Positions 19,100 through 28,500 of a stretch of 64,000 nucleotides of DNA are shown here, in pieces. Each line of letters begins with the position of its first letter. Position 1 is the stretch's first letter. The stretch comes from Desulfoluna limicola (lineage in GTDB: Bacteria > Desulfobacterota > Desulfobacteria > Desulfobacterales > Desulfolunaceae). The position numbers and the translations under genes were made by a program. The DNA is taken from positions 2,875,501-2,939,500 of the forward strand of contig NZ_AP024488.1 in assembly GCF_021654575.1 (NCBI RefSeq), given 5' to 3'. Under the pieces are notes generated by a model. The model was not told the DNA's origin. It saw only the letters and a program-made list of their open reading frames with translations, and ran no database searches.

Positions 19100-19444
19100 A
19101 TGGGACCGGGGGAAAAGAAGCTCAAGGAACTTGAGCGCAAGATGGAATCCTTGGAAATAAAACACAAGGATATCGAGGAAACGTTTGTTCGATCGTCGGG
19201 AAAGGGCGGTCAGAATGTCAACAAGGTCGCCTCATGTGTTCACCTGAAGCACACGCCCACCGGGATCATCGTAAAATATGGCGCTAAACGCTCCCAGCAC
19301 CTCAACAGGTTTTTGGGACTGCGGCTTCTTGTGGAGAAAATCGAAGAGGCACTCCATGGACGAGGGAAGGCGGAGTCCAAAAGTGATAAAATCAGGCGAC
19401 AAAAGAAAAGGCGGAAGCGTCGCAGCCGATCAACCATCCGGTGA
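19100..19444 (+). CDS. small GGQ-domain release-factor-like protein
   Basis: The start MGPGEKK at 19100 follows AGGTGGA; an upstream frame from 19040 adds 20 poorly protein-like residues. The 114-aa product has a short coiled N-terminus, the peptidyl-hydrolase motif SSGKGGQNVNK (GGQ at 36-38), the typical SCVHLKHTPTGIIV strand pair, and a strongly basic tail (RRQKKRRKRRSRS). It lacks the codon-recognition domains of RF1/RF2, so it resembles the ArfB/YaeJ and C12orf65 class that hydrolyse peptidyl-tRNA on stalled ribosomes. ArfB itself is longer, so the exact subfamily is uncertain. Confidence 0.82.
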   Translation: MGPGEKKLKELERKMESLEIKHKDIEETFVRSSGKGGQNVNKVASCVHLKHTPTGIIVKYGAKRSQHLNRFLGLRLLVEKIEEALHGRGKAESKSDKIRRQKKRRKRRSRSTIR

Positions 19445-19730
19445 TAAATCCGGGAGGCCTCGGCGTCCGACGTCACCGCCGAAGGGGCCACGCTATCTCC
19501 GGCACCGCCCCCACCAAGAGAAAGCCTTACAGGAGTGCGGCACTCCCATACCCATGGTGGCCATGGATCCCAGGGATTTGCCCGGGTTGGAGACGCTGCC
19601 CTCTCTTTCCCAGTGCCACCACCTGCCCATTGCATGTTCATGGATCCCGACCGGAAAAAATCTCGAAGGGCGATAGCGTCCGGGTTCCCTGCCGATGTCA
19701 ATTCATGTAATATTAAGGGGTTTTCATCAT

Positions 19731-19753
19731 CCACACACCTTGCCCCCGGAGGC
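19731..19753. repeat. fragment of GCCTCCGGCGG intergenic repeat
   Basis: ACACACCTTGCC followed by CCCGGAGGC matches the end module (minus orientation) of copies such as 54595. Only about 20 bases survive. The surrounding 19445-19950 stretch shows no gene. Confidence 0.4.
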
Positions 19754-19950
19754 TTCTTTTCAAGAGCCATTCTGAGCTCAATGGTGCACCGCTCCAACGA
19801 GCCCATTGCATGGGCAACCCAACACCTCCGGACTTAATTCGTACGCATCTCCTTATCTCGCCTACGCCCCGCCGGGGCATGGCTGAACAGGTACCGCTTT
19901 TTCATCCCGACGTGCCAGACAACAACCCCGTTTTCAGGAGAGGTTTCGCC

Positions 19951-21069
19951 ATGAACAGCACTGAAAAAGGCCAAAACGACGCTACGGACTGCGGCTGCCC
20001 TGCTCCGGAACAGAGCTCAGGCCACAAGAAGACCATCAACCTTGCCCTTCAGGGAGGTGGGGCCCACGGAGCCTTTACGTGGGGGGTGATGGATAAACTC
20101 ATCGAAGACGGTCGGCTGAAAATTGACGGGTTGAGCGGCACAAGTGCAGGAGCGATGAATGCGGTGGTGTATGCTTACGGGAACATGCTCGGCGGGGCTG
20201 AAGGGGCAAGGCAGGCCCTTCATGATTTCTGGAAACAGATCAGTGATACCTCCATGATCATGAGCCCTCTTCAGAAGACTCCGTGGGACACATGGACAGA
20301 CAAGTGGAACATGGACAACTCATTTTTGTTCCAGATGTTTGAGCTCATGAGCCGCGCTTTCTCCCCCTATCAGTTCAACCCCATGAACGTTAACCCATTA
20401 AGAGATATCGTCGAAAAAACAGTGGATTTCGAGGTTCTGAACCGCTGCCAGGAGACCAAGCTTTTTATCGGTGCAACCAAGGTGAGTACCGGTAAAGTCC
20501 GGGTCTTTACAACGGACGAAATCACCCTTGACGCCGTCATGGCCTCGGCCTGCCTCCCCCAGCTTTACCAGGCCGTAAAAATCGACCATGACTATTACTG
20601 GGACGGCGGGTACATGGGCAACCCGGCCATCTTCCCCCTGTTTTACCATACGGATACCCGCGATGTGGTGATCATCCACATCAACCCCATGGAGCGCGAG
20701 GAACTCCCCACCGATGCCAGCGAGATCATGGACCGGTTGAATGAGATCACCTTCAATTCGTCACTGTTAAAAGAGTTGCGCGCCATCGCCTTTATTACAA
20801 AACTCATTGAGGAGGGCTGGCTGAAGGATGAATACAAACACCGCCTGAAACACATGCTGATGCATTCCATCCGTGCCGACAAAATCCTGTGCGACCTCAA
20901 GGTATCCAGCAAGTTCAACGGGGACTGGAAGTTTCTGTTGGACCTCCATCGCCGAGGCCGGGCGACCGCAGAAGCATGGCTTGAGGCCAATTATGACGAC
21001 ATCGGAAATCGATCAACCGTTGATTTGAAAAAAGAATTTCTCGATATCGGCGGTGGACATACAGGGTAA
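19951..21069 (+). CDS. patatin-like phospholipase
   Basis: The start MNSTEKG at 19951 has an AGGAGAGG site; the longer frame from 19810 is Pro-rich and unlikely. The protein (372 aa) has the patatin oxyanion motif ALQGGGAHGAF, the nucleophile elbow SGTSAG (Ser65) and the catalytic Asp in WDGGYMGN (Asp218). The region after residue 250 carries a helical extension typical of RssA/ExoU-like bacterial patatins. It probably hydrolyses acyl esters of membrane lipids. No signal peptide is visible, so a cytoplasmic or peripheral location is likely. Confidence 0.92.
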   Translation: MNSTEKGQNDATDCGCPAPEQSSGHKKTINLALQGGGAHGAFTWGVMDKLIEDGRLKIDGLSGTSAGAMNAVVYAYGNMLGGAEGARQALHDFWKQISDTSMIMSPLQKTPWDTWTDKWNMDNSFLFQMFELMSRAFSPYQFNPMNVNPLRDIVEKTVDFEVLNRCQETKLFIGATKVSTGKVRVFTTDEITLDAVMASACLPQLYQAVKIDHDYYWDGGYMGNPAIFPLFYHTDTRDVVIIHINPMEREELPTDASEIMDRLNEITFNSSLLKELRAIAFITKLIEEGWLKDEYKHRLKHMLMHSIRADKILCDLKVSSKFNGDWKFLLDLHRRGRATAEAWLEANYDDIGNRSTVDLKKEFLDIGGGHTG

Positions 21070-21219
21070 TGCCTCTGGGTTCCAAGGGCTCCCCCCTTGA
21101 AACCCAGGTTCACAAATGCGGAAGCGTGCGCAATGAGAAACGTCACCCGCAGAGGATGCACCCTCAGGTTTATAGCTCTCCCCTCCTTGTCTGCACACGT
21201 ATCACAGGACGGTTCAGCA

Positions 21220-22110
21220 TCATCCCGGTGTCCGAACCCGAGGCACCCGCTTGCACCCTGTCACGGCCAGCCCTACCCCACCCAGAACAATGACTGTTGA
21301 GATGATCAGACGAAGGGAGAGCTTTTCCGCGAGGAAGATAACCCCTCCGGTGGACGCCAACACCGGAACAGCCAGTTGCGCTATGGAGGCTTTGGTTGCT
21401 GTCATCCCCCGCAGTGCCGCATACCAGACACAATACCCCACCCCGGAAGCCAGCCCCCCTGACAGGAGCGCCAATAAACCGCCATAGAAAGAGACATGGC
21501 TGTTCTTAAGAAAAAATAAGCTCAACACACCGACACAAGGCACGGTAAGGGCAAAATTCATGGCTGTGTCGGCAAGAGGGGTGACAGCGCGTCGCCCCCG
21601 GAGGGAATAGATTCCCCATGAAATCCCCGAAACAGACATCAGCAGAGCCCCTTGCAATGAAGGAGCTGTCACCCCTGGGAACACAAGATAAACAAGCCCC
21701 CCGAAAGCAAGGGCAACACCGGCACCTTCGGATCCCTTGAGCCGCTCTCCGGACAACAGTGCCGCAAGGATCATGGTCCCCTGTACGGCCCCGAACAATA
21801 TCAGAGCCCCGGTGCCTGTGCTCAGTGTCATGTAGGCAAAGGAGAACGTCGCCGCATAGATAAAAAGAGCAACGGCAGAGATCACGCTGCCTTGCGGCTT
21901 CACAGCCATTTTTTGTGGGGACAGGTTCAATGCAAGGGCCAGAACGAGTGCGCCGGAAAGGAGCCGGAGGCTGGTGAAACTGGCCGCATCGATGGCACCC
22001 TCCCCCAAGGCCATCCGGCACAGAAGGGAGTTGCCGGCAAAGGCAATCAGGGCGCATGGTGTGAGGAAAAACACAGGCAGGGAACTGTGCATATGAGAGT
22101 CACTGTTCAT
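21220..22110 (-). CDS. EamA/DMT-family transporter
   Basis: About 296 residues with ten predicted membrane helices in two EamA repeats (first FFLTPCALIAFAGNSLLCRMAL..., second GALLMSVSGISWGIYSLRGRR...). The second repeat includes the usual conserved end (IAQLAVPVLASTGGVIFLAEKLS). By family it exports a metabolite or amino acid; the substrate is unknown. The start at 22110 is preceded by AAGGTGTGCACCC. That ribosome site is the edge of a truncated GCCTCCGGCGG repeat, whose other copies read GGCAAGGTGTGCCACC at the same place. A start at 22092 is an alternative. Confidence 0.85.
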   Translation of the reverse strand: MNSDSHMHSSLPVFFLTPCALIAFAGNSLLCRMALGEGAIDAASFTSLRLLSGALVLALALNLSPQKMAVKPQGSVISAVALFIYAATFSFAYMTLSTGTGALILFGAVQGTMILAALLSGERLKGSEGAGVALAFGGLVYLVFPGVTAPSLQGALLMSVSGISWGIYSLRGRRAVTPLADTAMNFALTVPCVGVLSLFFLKNSHVSFYGGLLALLSGGLASGVGYCVWYAALRGMTATKASIAQLAVPVLASTGGVIFLAEKLSLRLIISTVIVLGGVGLAVTGCKRVPRVRTPG

Positions 22111-22136
22111 GGGTGCACACCTTGCCGCAGGAGGCA
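22111..22136. repeat. fragment of GCCTCCGGCGG repeat overlapping the DMT permease leader
   Basis: On the minus strand it reads GTGCCTCCTGCGGCAAGG, then TGTGCACCC up to the start codon. It matches the end of the full copies at 25131 and 35547 over about 24 bases. It forms the ribosome-binding region of the transporter gene. Confidence 0.5.
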
Positions 22137-22188
22137 CATTTTTGCCCTTTCCATTCGCCTATCGCCCTCAGCCCTCGGACCGGTATCC

Positions 22189-23565
22189 CTACTCATGCCT
22201 GTGAATAATAAACTGTTTGCCCTTAATCTTTTTCGTGGAGAGTGCTTTTTCGGCCTTATCTGCCATGGAACGCTCGATGGCGACGTAGGAGTAGAAGTCA
22301 AAGCAGTTGATCTTGCCAACAGCGCTTCCGGGAAGCCCGGCGTCTTTGGTTAGCGCCCCCAGAATATCTCCGGGACGCAGCTTGCTCTTGCGGCCCCCAT
22401 TGATGGAGAGGGTCACCATGGGAGGCTCAAGGGCCGCGTCCGTTGACGGTGCCAGGGCCGTCACGTCAGAGAGCTCAAAGGAGGTGCCCATCATCTCGTT
22501 GACATCTTCCAGGCGGAACCGCTCCTTAGGCGTCATGAGGGAGAACGCCAATCCGTCCTTGCCGGCCCGTCCTGTCCGGCCGATGCGATGGACATACACC
22601 TCCGGCTCAAAGGGAAGGTCGTAGTTGATCACCGCGCTGAGCCCTGAGATATCGAGTCCCCTTGCCGCCACGTCAGTGGCAACCAGGATGGGGCTGCTGC
22701 CGTTTGAAAACCGCACGAGCACCTCGGTGCGCTCTTTCTGCTCGATGTCCCCGTGAATGGCCAGAGCCGAGAGCCCTTTCTTGCGTAAAAACGACGCCAG
22801 GGCCTTGCAGTGCAGCTTGGTGTTGCAGAACACCAAGGTCGATTCCGGCTTATGGGTCGCCAGGATCGATGCCACCACCTCGGATTTGGCGTCCCAGTCG
22901 GATTCAAAAAACTCCTGGCGGATGACGTTCTCCTCGTGCTCCACATCCACCACCACCCTCTGCGCATTCTTTTGAAACCGTGTGCTCAGCTCCAGAATAG
23001 GCTCGGGGAATGTGGCGGAAAAAAGAAGGGTCTGACGACGCTTGGGAACAAAGGCAAGGATGTTGTCGATGCTGTCGGCAAAGCCAATGTCCAGCATCCT
23101 GTCGGCCTCGTCCAGCACAAGGGTGGTGACGTGATTAAGGGAGAGGGTCTCCCGCCTCAGGTGCTGCTCAATGCGACCCGGCGTGCCCACCACGATATGG
23201 GCCTGGTGCTCTAAGGAGATCTGCTGGGGCCTGAAGGGCACCCCGCCGCAGATGGTGGTGATTTTGATGTTGTGCTTGAACCGGGCGATGCGACGAAGCT
23301 CGCCGGCCACCTGCTCGGCCAGCTCGCGGGTCGGGCACATCACCAGAGCTTGAACCCTGAAACGTTTCACATCAAGGTTGTGGAGCAAACCGATGCCAAA
23401 CGCCGCTGTCTTGCCACTGCCCGTCTTGGCCTGGGCCAGCAGGTCCTCCCCTTTGAGCACATGGGGCAGGCTCCCCGCCTGGACCGGGGTCATCTCGTGG
23501 TACCCCATGGTCCCCAGGTTCTCGATCATCGATTTCGTTAACGGCAGTGTTGTAAAAGCGCTCAT
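22189..23565 (-). CDS. dbpA: ATP-dependent RNA helicase DbpA
   Basis: A 458-residue DEAD-box helicase. In order: Q motif (MTPVQAGSLP), motif I AKTGSGKT (46-53), motif Ia TRELAEQV, motif II VLDEADRMLD, motif III SAT, motif V TDVAARGLDI and motif VI HRIGRTGRAGKDG. The last 75 residues (TLSINGGRKSKLRPGDILGAL... to IIHRHE) match the DbpA RNA-binding domain that recognises 23S rRNA hairpin 92. It acts in 50S subunit assembly. The start has a GAAGGATGCC site. Confidence 0.95.
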   Translation of the reverse strand: MSAFTTLPLTKSMIENLGTMGYHEMTPVQAGSLPHVLKGEDLLAQAKTGSGKTAAFGIGLLHNLDVKRFRVQALVMCPTRELAEQVAGELRRIARFKHNIKITTICGGVPFRPQQISLEHQAHIVVGTPGRIEQHLRRETLSLNHVTTLVLDEADRMLDIGFADSIDNILAFVPKRRQTLLFSATFPEPILELSTRFQKNAQRVVVDVEHEENVIRQEFFESDWDAKSEVVASILATHKPESTLVFCNTKLHCKALASFLRKKGLSALAIHGDIEQKERTEVLVRFSNGSSPILVATDVAARGLDISGLSAVINYDLPFEPEVYVHRIGRTGRAGKDGLAFSLMTPKERFRLEDVNEMMGTSFELSDVTALAPSTDAALEPPMVTLSINGGRKSKLRPGDILGALTKDAGLPGSAVGKINCFDFYSYVAIERSMADKAEKALSTKKIKGKQFIIHRHE

Positions 23566-23689
23566 GGCATCCTTCTATGGTTGTAGACAGCCCCGGACGG
23601 GCCAACTGAATTTGACCGCACCCACCGGTGCGATGTGTCACAAAACCCCGCAGATAGATCACAATTCCCCCATAAAATCCACCCTTAAC

Positions 23690-23757
23690 AACCTGTTTGT
23701 CAAACCCACTCTTTCAAATCAGGCAAACGTTTGGCCCCCGGCAGGGCCGCCGGAGGC
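23690..23757. repeat. GCCTCCGGCGG intergenic repeat, copy 3 (half)
   Basis: CAACCTGTTTGTCAAACCC, then CAAATCAGGCAAACGTTTGG, ending in GGCCGCCGGAGGC at 23757. The following GCTGAATAGC matches the common flank. The left half of the element is missing. It lies upstream of dbpA. Confidence 0.6.
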
Positions 23758-23822
23758 ACAAGCTGAATAGCTATCGCTAAATCATCCATTGTCCCGTCAT
23801 GCGCCAGCAGGTGCAAACCACC

Positions 23823-23926
23823 GTTAACCCGGCAACTCAATACACGAACCAGAAGATGAAAGAGGTATCAAACGTATCGGGGTGACAGGGTTCCTCGACA
23901 TTCACGCATTTAACCGCCGGGTTCAT
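23823..23926. repeat. 104-bp GTTAACCCGGC element, copy 4 (inverted)
   Basis: It begins GTTAACCCGGCAACTCAA and ends CGCATTTAACCGCCGGGTTC, i.e. the reverse orientation of the other three copies. After the right end, CATATGTCAAAA resembles ATATGTCAAAA after the copy at 4164, so the element may extend slightly further. A lone CCGGGTTAACCC at 24089-24100 is a related fragment. No gene is seen in 23566-24319. Confidence 0.7.
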
Positions 23927-24319
23927 ATGTCAAAAACACATGCTGTGCGTCACGGTTTCCTGCTCGGTTGTCTCACCCTTCGGGCGAGCCGAGTGCCCCC
24001 ATCTTCTGCGTTCTCAGAGCATTGAGGTAAACCACGACATCTGCAGCTCTGAGGCCTTGAATATGGAGGCACTCACCCCATGAAATATCCGGGTTAACCC
24101 TCTGTTAATGCTTGATCACAAATAAAAACCTTAGTATAAATCCAAGGATTACCCACCCGAGCCCTGCGGCGGAGATGAGGGTGTCGCCCGAAGGCCCACC
24201 TCGCATTCGCCCGAACCGACAGGCAAAAGCAAATCGCTCACCAAAACGGCATATACCCGCCGAGGCCCTGTCCCAGATTATATCATCGCCCCGACACCAC
24301 AAACACAGGAAACCGTCAC

Positions 24320-25114
24320 ATGAAAAACTGCAATGCCCCCAAAAAAGGTTCACCGCATCTCCTGGCTGTGTTTATTGGATTTCTGGCCGTCGTTTTCTGC
24401 ACACCGGCATCCGCTGAATGGCGAGCAGCCATCGGCACCGGAATCTCCAGCACCCAGGTGAAAGGGGATCAGGGGGTCGGCACCGTCTTGCTTGGCCCCG
24501 TCCTTATAGGGGTGGATCTCCCACCCAGCGAGTATAACGACTTCATGAAATCATCCATTTCCATGGAGGTCTCCATGACAGACGGCATCTGGATGGTGGA
24601 CTTTTCCCTGGGCCTTGATCAGTTTGAAGACAGAGGGATCACCCTCCTGTCCGACGGCGCCACCCTCAGGTCAACTATGGATTTTGACGCAACCTCCGGA
24701 GAGATCACCGTGGGGCGCAAGGTCTACCGCCACCCATGGGTTGTCCTTGGCGTTCATGGCGGCCTGCGCTACGACCGGCACAAACTCTCAGTGGACCTCA
24801 GGCGTGGAGGCACCACCGAGAGAGTCAGGGTGGATGAAAACTGGACCGATGTTCTCCTCGGCTTGTCGGCAGACATCCCTTTTGCCGAAAAATGGCTCTG
24901 GAAAAACAAAATGAACGGAGGGTTCGGCGGGTCCGAGGGGACATACTTTCTCTCCAGCGGCGTCACCTGGCGGTTCCACCCCCGCTGGTCCACCGAGGTG
25001 TATGGCGATTACACGGCCATTGATTATGAAAACGGCAAAAGAGGCGACACCGACTGGTACGCTTACGATGTGGATGAATTCATCTGGGGACTCAACATAC
25101 TCTTCCACTTCTAA
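24320..25114 (+). CDS. predicted outer-membrane beta-barrel protein
   Basis: A 264-residue protein with a signal peptide (LLAVFIGFLAVVFCTPASA) and an AGGAAACCG site. The mature part is amphipathic strands (WRAAIGTGISS..., WMVDFSLGLDQFED..., HPWVVLGVHGGLRYDRHKLSV...) ending ...WGLNILFHF, a terminal aromatic signature of outer-membrane barrels. Probably eight to ten strands. I do not recognise a specific family. It stands alone between two repeat-rich stretches. Confidence 0.75.
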   Translation: MKNCNAPKKGSPHLLAVFIGFLAVVFCTPASAEWRAAIGTGISSTQVKGDQGVGTVLLGPVLIGVDLPPSEYNDFMKSSISMEVSMTDGIWMVDFSLGLDQFEDRGITLLSDGATLRSTMDFDATSGEITVGRKVYRHPWVVLGVHGGLRYDRHKLSVDLRRGGTTERVRVDENWTDVLLGLSADIPFAEKWLWKNKMNGGFGGSEGTYFLSSGVTWRFHPRWSTEVYGDYTAIDYENGKRGDTDWYAYDVDEFIWGLNILFHF

Positions 25115-25130
25115 CCGGTCTAAACGCGAT

Positions 25131-25308
25131 GCCCCCGGCGGCAAGGTGTGCCATCTTGAAAGCAGGTAGCGGCTGCGCTTTGCCCCTTGTTCCTCGGAGC
25201 AAATCACATCCGCTTTTAAAGCGAGATTCGTTCATGGGCACGTTTCAAGACCTGTGTGTCAACCCCACTCTTTCATTCAGATCAGGCAAAAGTGTGCCCG
25301 CCAGAGGC
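25131..25308. repeat. GCCTCCGGCGG intergenic repeat, copy 4 (diverged ends)
   Basis: The ends are GCCCCCGGCGG and CCCGCCAGAGGC. Inside are the GGCAAGGTGTGCC module, a long hairpin at 25169-25213 (loop TTGTTCCTC) and the GTGTGTCAACCCC module. The flank after 25308 reads ATCGCCGAATAG, like other copies. No gene is seen between here and 25583. Confidence 0.65.
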
Positions 25309-25583
25309 ATCGCCGAATAGTGCCCCCCCCTGGCGATTCTAGTTTGAAGTATTTCAGGAATACCATTCAAACGCAAAATGCCTTAAAACCGTTAGAAAGC
25401 CTGCCTCCGTCATGGCCCTCGGTTCTCCCCTGATGCCTTGCCCTTGTAGCCGCTCAACACTTATGCTAAGCCTTTCAGTAAAACAATGTGGTATTCTTAC
25501 ACGAAATGACGCCCGGGGCATTACCGGGCTATCCCATCATACCTCGCCCATGCCGGGCGTCTGCAATACCATACACATATAAG

Positions 25584-28500
25584 ATGGTGTTTGTGCGGAA
25601 CATACAGTGGCAAACGAAATTCAAGGTCTTGACGGTTGGAATCGGGGTGGTACTAAGCCTGGTTCTCCTGGTTCTGGCCGGTGCGGGCTTCTGGCTCTCC
25701 TCGGAGAACGGCCAGCGCATGATAAAAGCCCACATTAACGGGGCCATCCCCGGCACCCTCTCCTGGGAGGATCTCAGCCTGTCGCTTTATGCCGGGCGGC
25801 TTGAGTTAACGAGCCCCCGCCTTCAAGGCCCCTCCGGGGAAGAGCTCGTCGCCCTGGACCGGATACTCATCAACATCAGCTGGTCGGCCCTTTTCAGGAA
25901 ACACATCACAGCCGAGACCCTGATCCTCGAAACCCCCAGGGTCTGGCTGGCGACGGATCCCAACGGCGACCTGAACATCGTCAAAGCCTTTGTCGACCCC
26001 AATGCCCCGGACTCTTCCCCCGAAACCGACTCAGGTGAGTTTCCCTTCAACATTTGCATTGACGACCTCATCCTCACCGACGGTTTTTTCCAGTATGAGC
26101 TGGAAACCCATTCGGAAGCGAGTCAGCACATCACCATCCATGACATTGACTTTACCCTTGCCAATGGGGACTTCAATGAACAATCGGCTCGGTTCTCCCT
26201 TCGTACAGGCAAGGGAGAGATGGACATGGCAGACATCCAGACCAGCCTTGAGGCCTTCCGTTTCGACGGGCACCTCCACCGGGGTGACCTGAAGGGTGGG
26301 GCCATCGCCCTGGACTCTGCGTTGGCAACCCTCAATGCGGCCGGCAACGTCGACACGATTTTCACGACACCGTTCTTCGATCTCGATGTTCGGCTCAAGG
26401 GCGACCTCTCTGAGCTCCAGCGCACGGTTCACATCCCCACGGAGCTTTCGGGCGCGGTGGTCATTCATCTGATGATGCGTGGCGTCATCGACAACCCGGA
26501 GGCAACACTCACCCTCAATTATGGGGGGGGGACAATCGCAAAAAACCCCGTGGATCGACTTGCGCTGACGTGCCATGTAAACGATAAACGGCTTGTTCTG
26601 GAGGAACTGGGCATCGACACCCCCCTGGCTCAGGTGGCTGCCACAGGAGAGGCCAACCTCACAGAGGCCTTTAGTGCAGGGTTTACAGCCGGCACCAGAG
26701 ACCTTGAGGCCATCGCCTACCAGCTGAGACTGACGCAATCCGGCACCCTTCTTGAACAGCTCGTTGGCCCTGAGATGTCCGTATCGGGGGCGGTCTCGTC
26801 CTCCCTGACCCTCGAAGGCATGGGCATCTCCCCGGAAACCCTGACCGCAAAGGCCCGGTTGTCGATCTCTGGCCGAGGCGTTGCCATGGAGGAGATCCTG
26901 ACGCCTTTTGACCTGACCCTCAACGCACAGGCTGAATTGAAGAACCATCAGGTCGTGGTCCAGGACCTGGACCTCAAGTCCGGGGAGACGCACCTCAGGG
27001 GCAGCGGCAATTACGACCTTACCTCGGATACGATGGGTGCCGTAATGACCCTTGCGGTACCGGAGCTCTCCAAACTCATGGTAGCGCCCGTTGCTGAAAC
27101 CCTCACCGGACAAGCCGGGCTGGACGTCGTGGTGAGCGGGTCCGTGGACCACCCGGAGGTGGACGCAAAGCTGTCAGGGAACAACCTCGAGGCCCTCGGC
27201 ATGCCCCTGGGCACCCTGCGGCTCCATGCAGGCATGGACACGACCGGGTTGGTGACCCTTACAGACGTGGCGCTTCAGAGCAAAGACGCTCTCCTGCAGG
27301 CGGAAGGAACCATTCAGGTCTTTGAAAACGGGCTGTCCACCACCTTTCCATCCGACCTTGCCCTAAGGTTCCAGAACATCCATGCCGCCGATCTCCTCAA
27401 GGCCGTGGGTGTGACCGGCCACGCCGATGGGCTGCTCACCGTCAGGGGCCCCCTCCTCTCTCCTGAGGCAAGCCTTACGCTCCAGGGACGTTCACTGGCC
27501 GTTGACGAACTCAAGGTGGGAGATGTCGAGGCCCGGCTCCGCCTCAACCGGGGTCTCCTGGGCATTGATGAGGTGCGCGTACAAAACGGGAAATCCGACC
27601 TCACCCTTTCCGGGACAACCCGTTTGCTGGATGCCGGAACAGGCGTCCCCGTCGAGTCCCCCGAATTTAATGTAAAAATAGGGGGGGAAGGCCTGTTTCT
27701 CGAGGATTTTGTCAAGGGGCTGAGCGGAAAGCTGGTCTTAAACGCGCACTTGCAAGGGGATGCCACACACCCCAGGGGGAAGCTGTCCCTTGCCGGGCAG
27801 GACATCGATCTTGGCGTACAGAAAATCCATGCCATCACCCTGGCCTCCCGGATTGACAAGGACCGGGTCACCGTCAAGTCCCTCAAGGTGTCCCTGGCAC
27901 CGGGGGAGGACATGATGGCTAAAGGGTGGGTCTCTCTTGCGGATCACGAGTATGCCCTTCAGATCACATCCAAAAAGATCGCCTTGGAACATATCGATGC
28001 CATCGGGATAAAGAATGTGGTTGAAGGATATCTTGCGTTCGACCTGGCCGGACAGGGGTACCTTGAAACCCCGCAACTGAACGGAGAGGTATCGATCACC
28101 GATCTGCACCTGAACAACGAGCCCTTTCCCGACGGAACGCTGACCCTGGGCCTTAAGGATGACTTGATCACCCTCAACGGCGATCTGGTCGCCAACCTGG
28201 AGGGGTCGTTCAACCTGTCGACCCGGGATTTTTTGGCAAAGGTCAATTTAAACCAAACCCGGCTGGCCCCTTTTTTCAACATCATCGATCGCAACGACCT
28301 GACAGGGTCCATCACGGGATTTATCGAGGCACAGGGAAATACAGCCTCACTGGAGAAACTCCGTGCGGTTGCCGAGATCTCAGAACTCTCGGTATCCCAG
28401 AACGACATGGCGCTGGTGAGCGCAGGAGAATGCCATGCCTCCCTCGATGACGGCACCCTTCTCATTCCAGGCATCCGCCTCGCCCTTTTTGACCAGGGCC

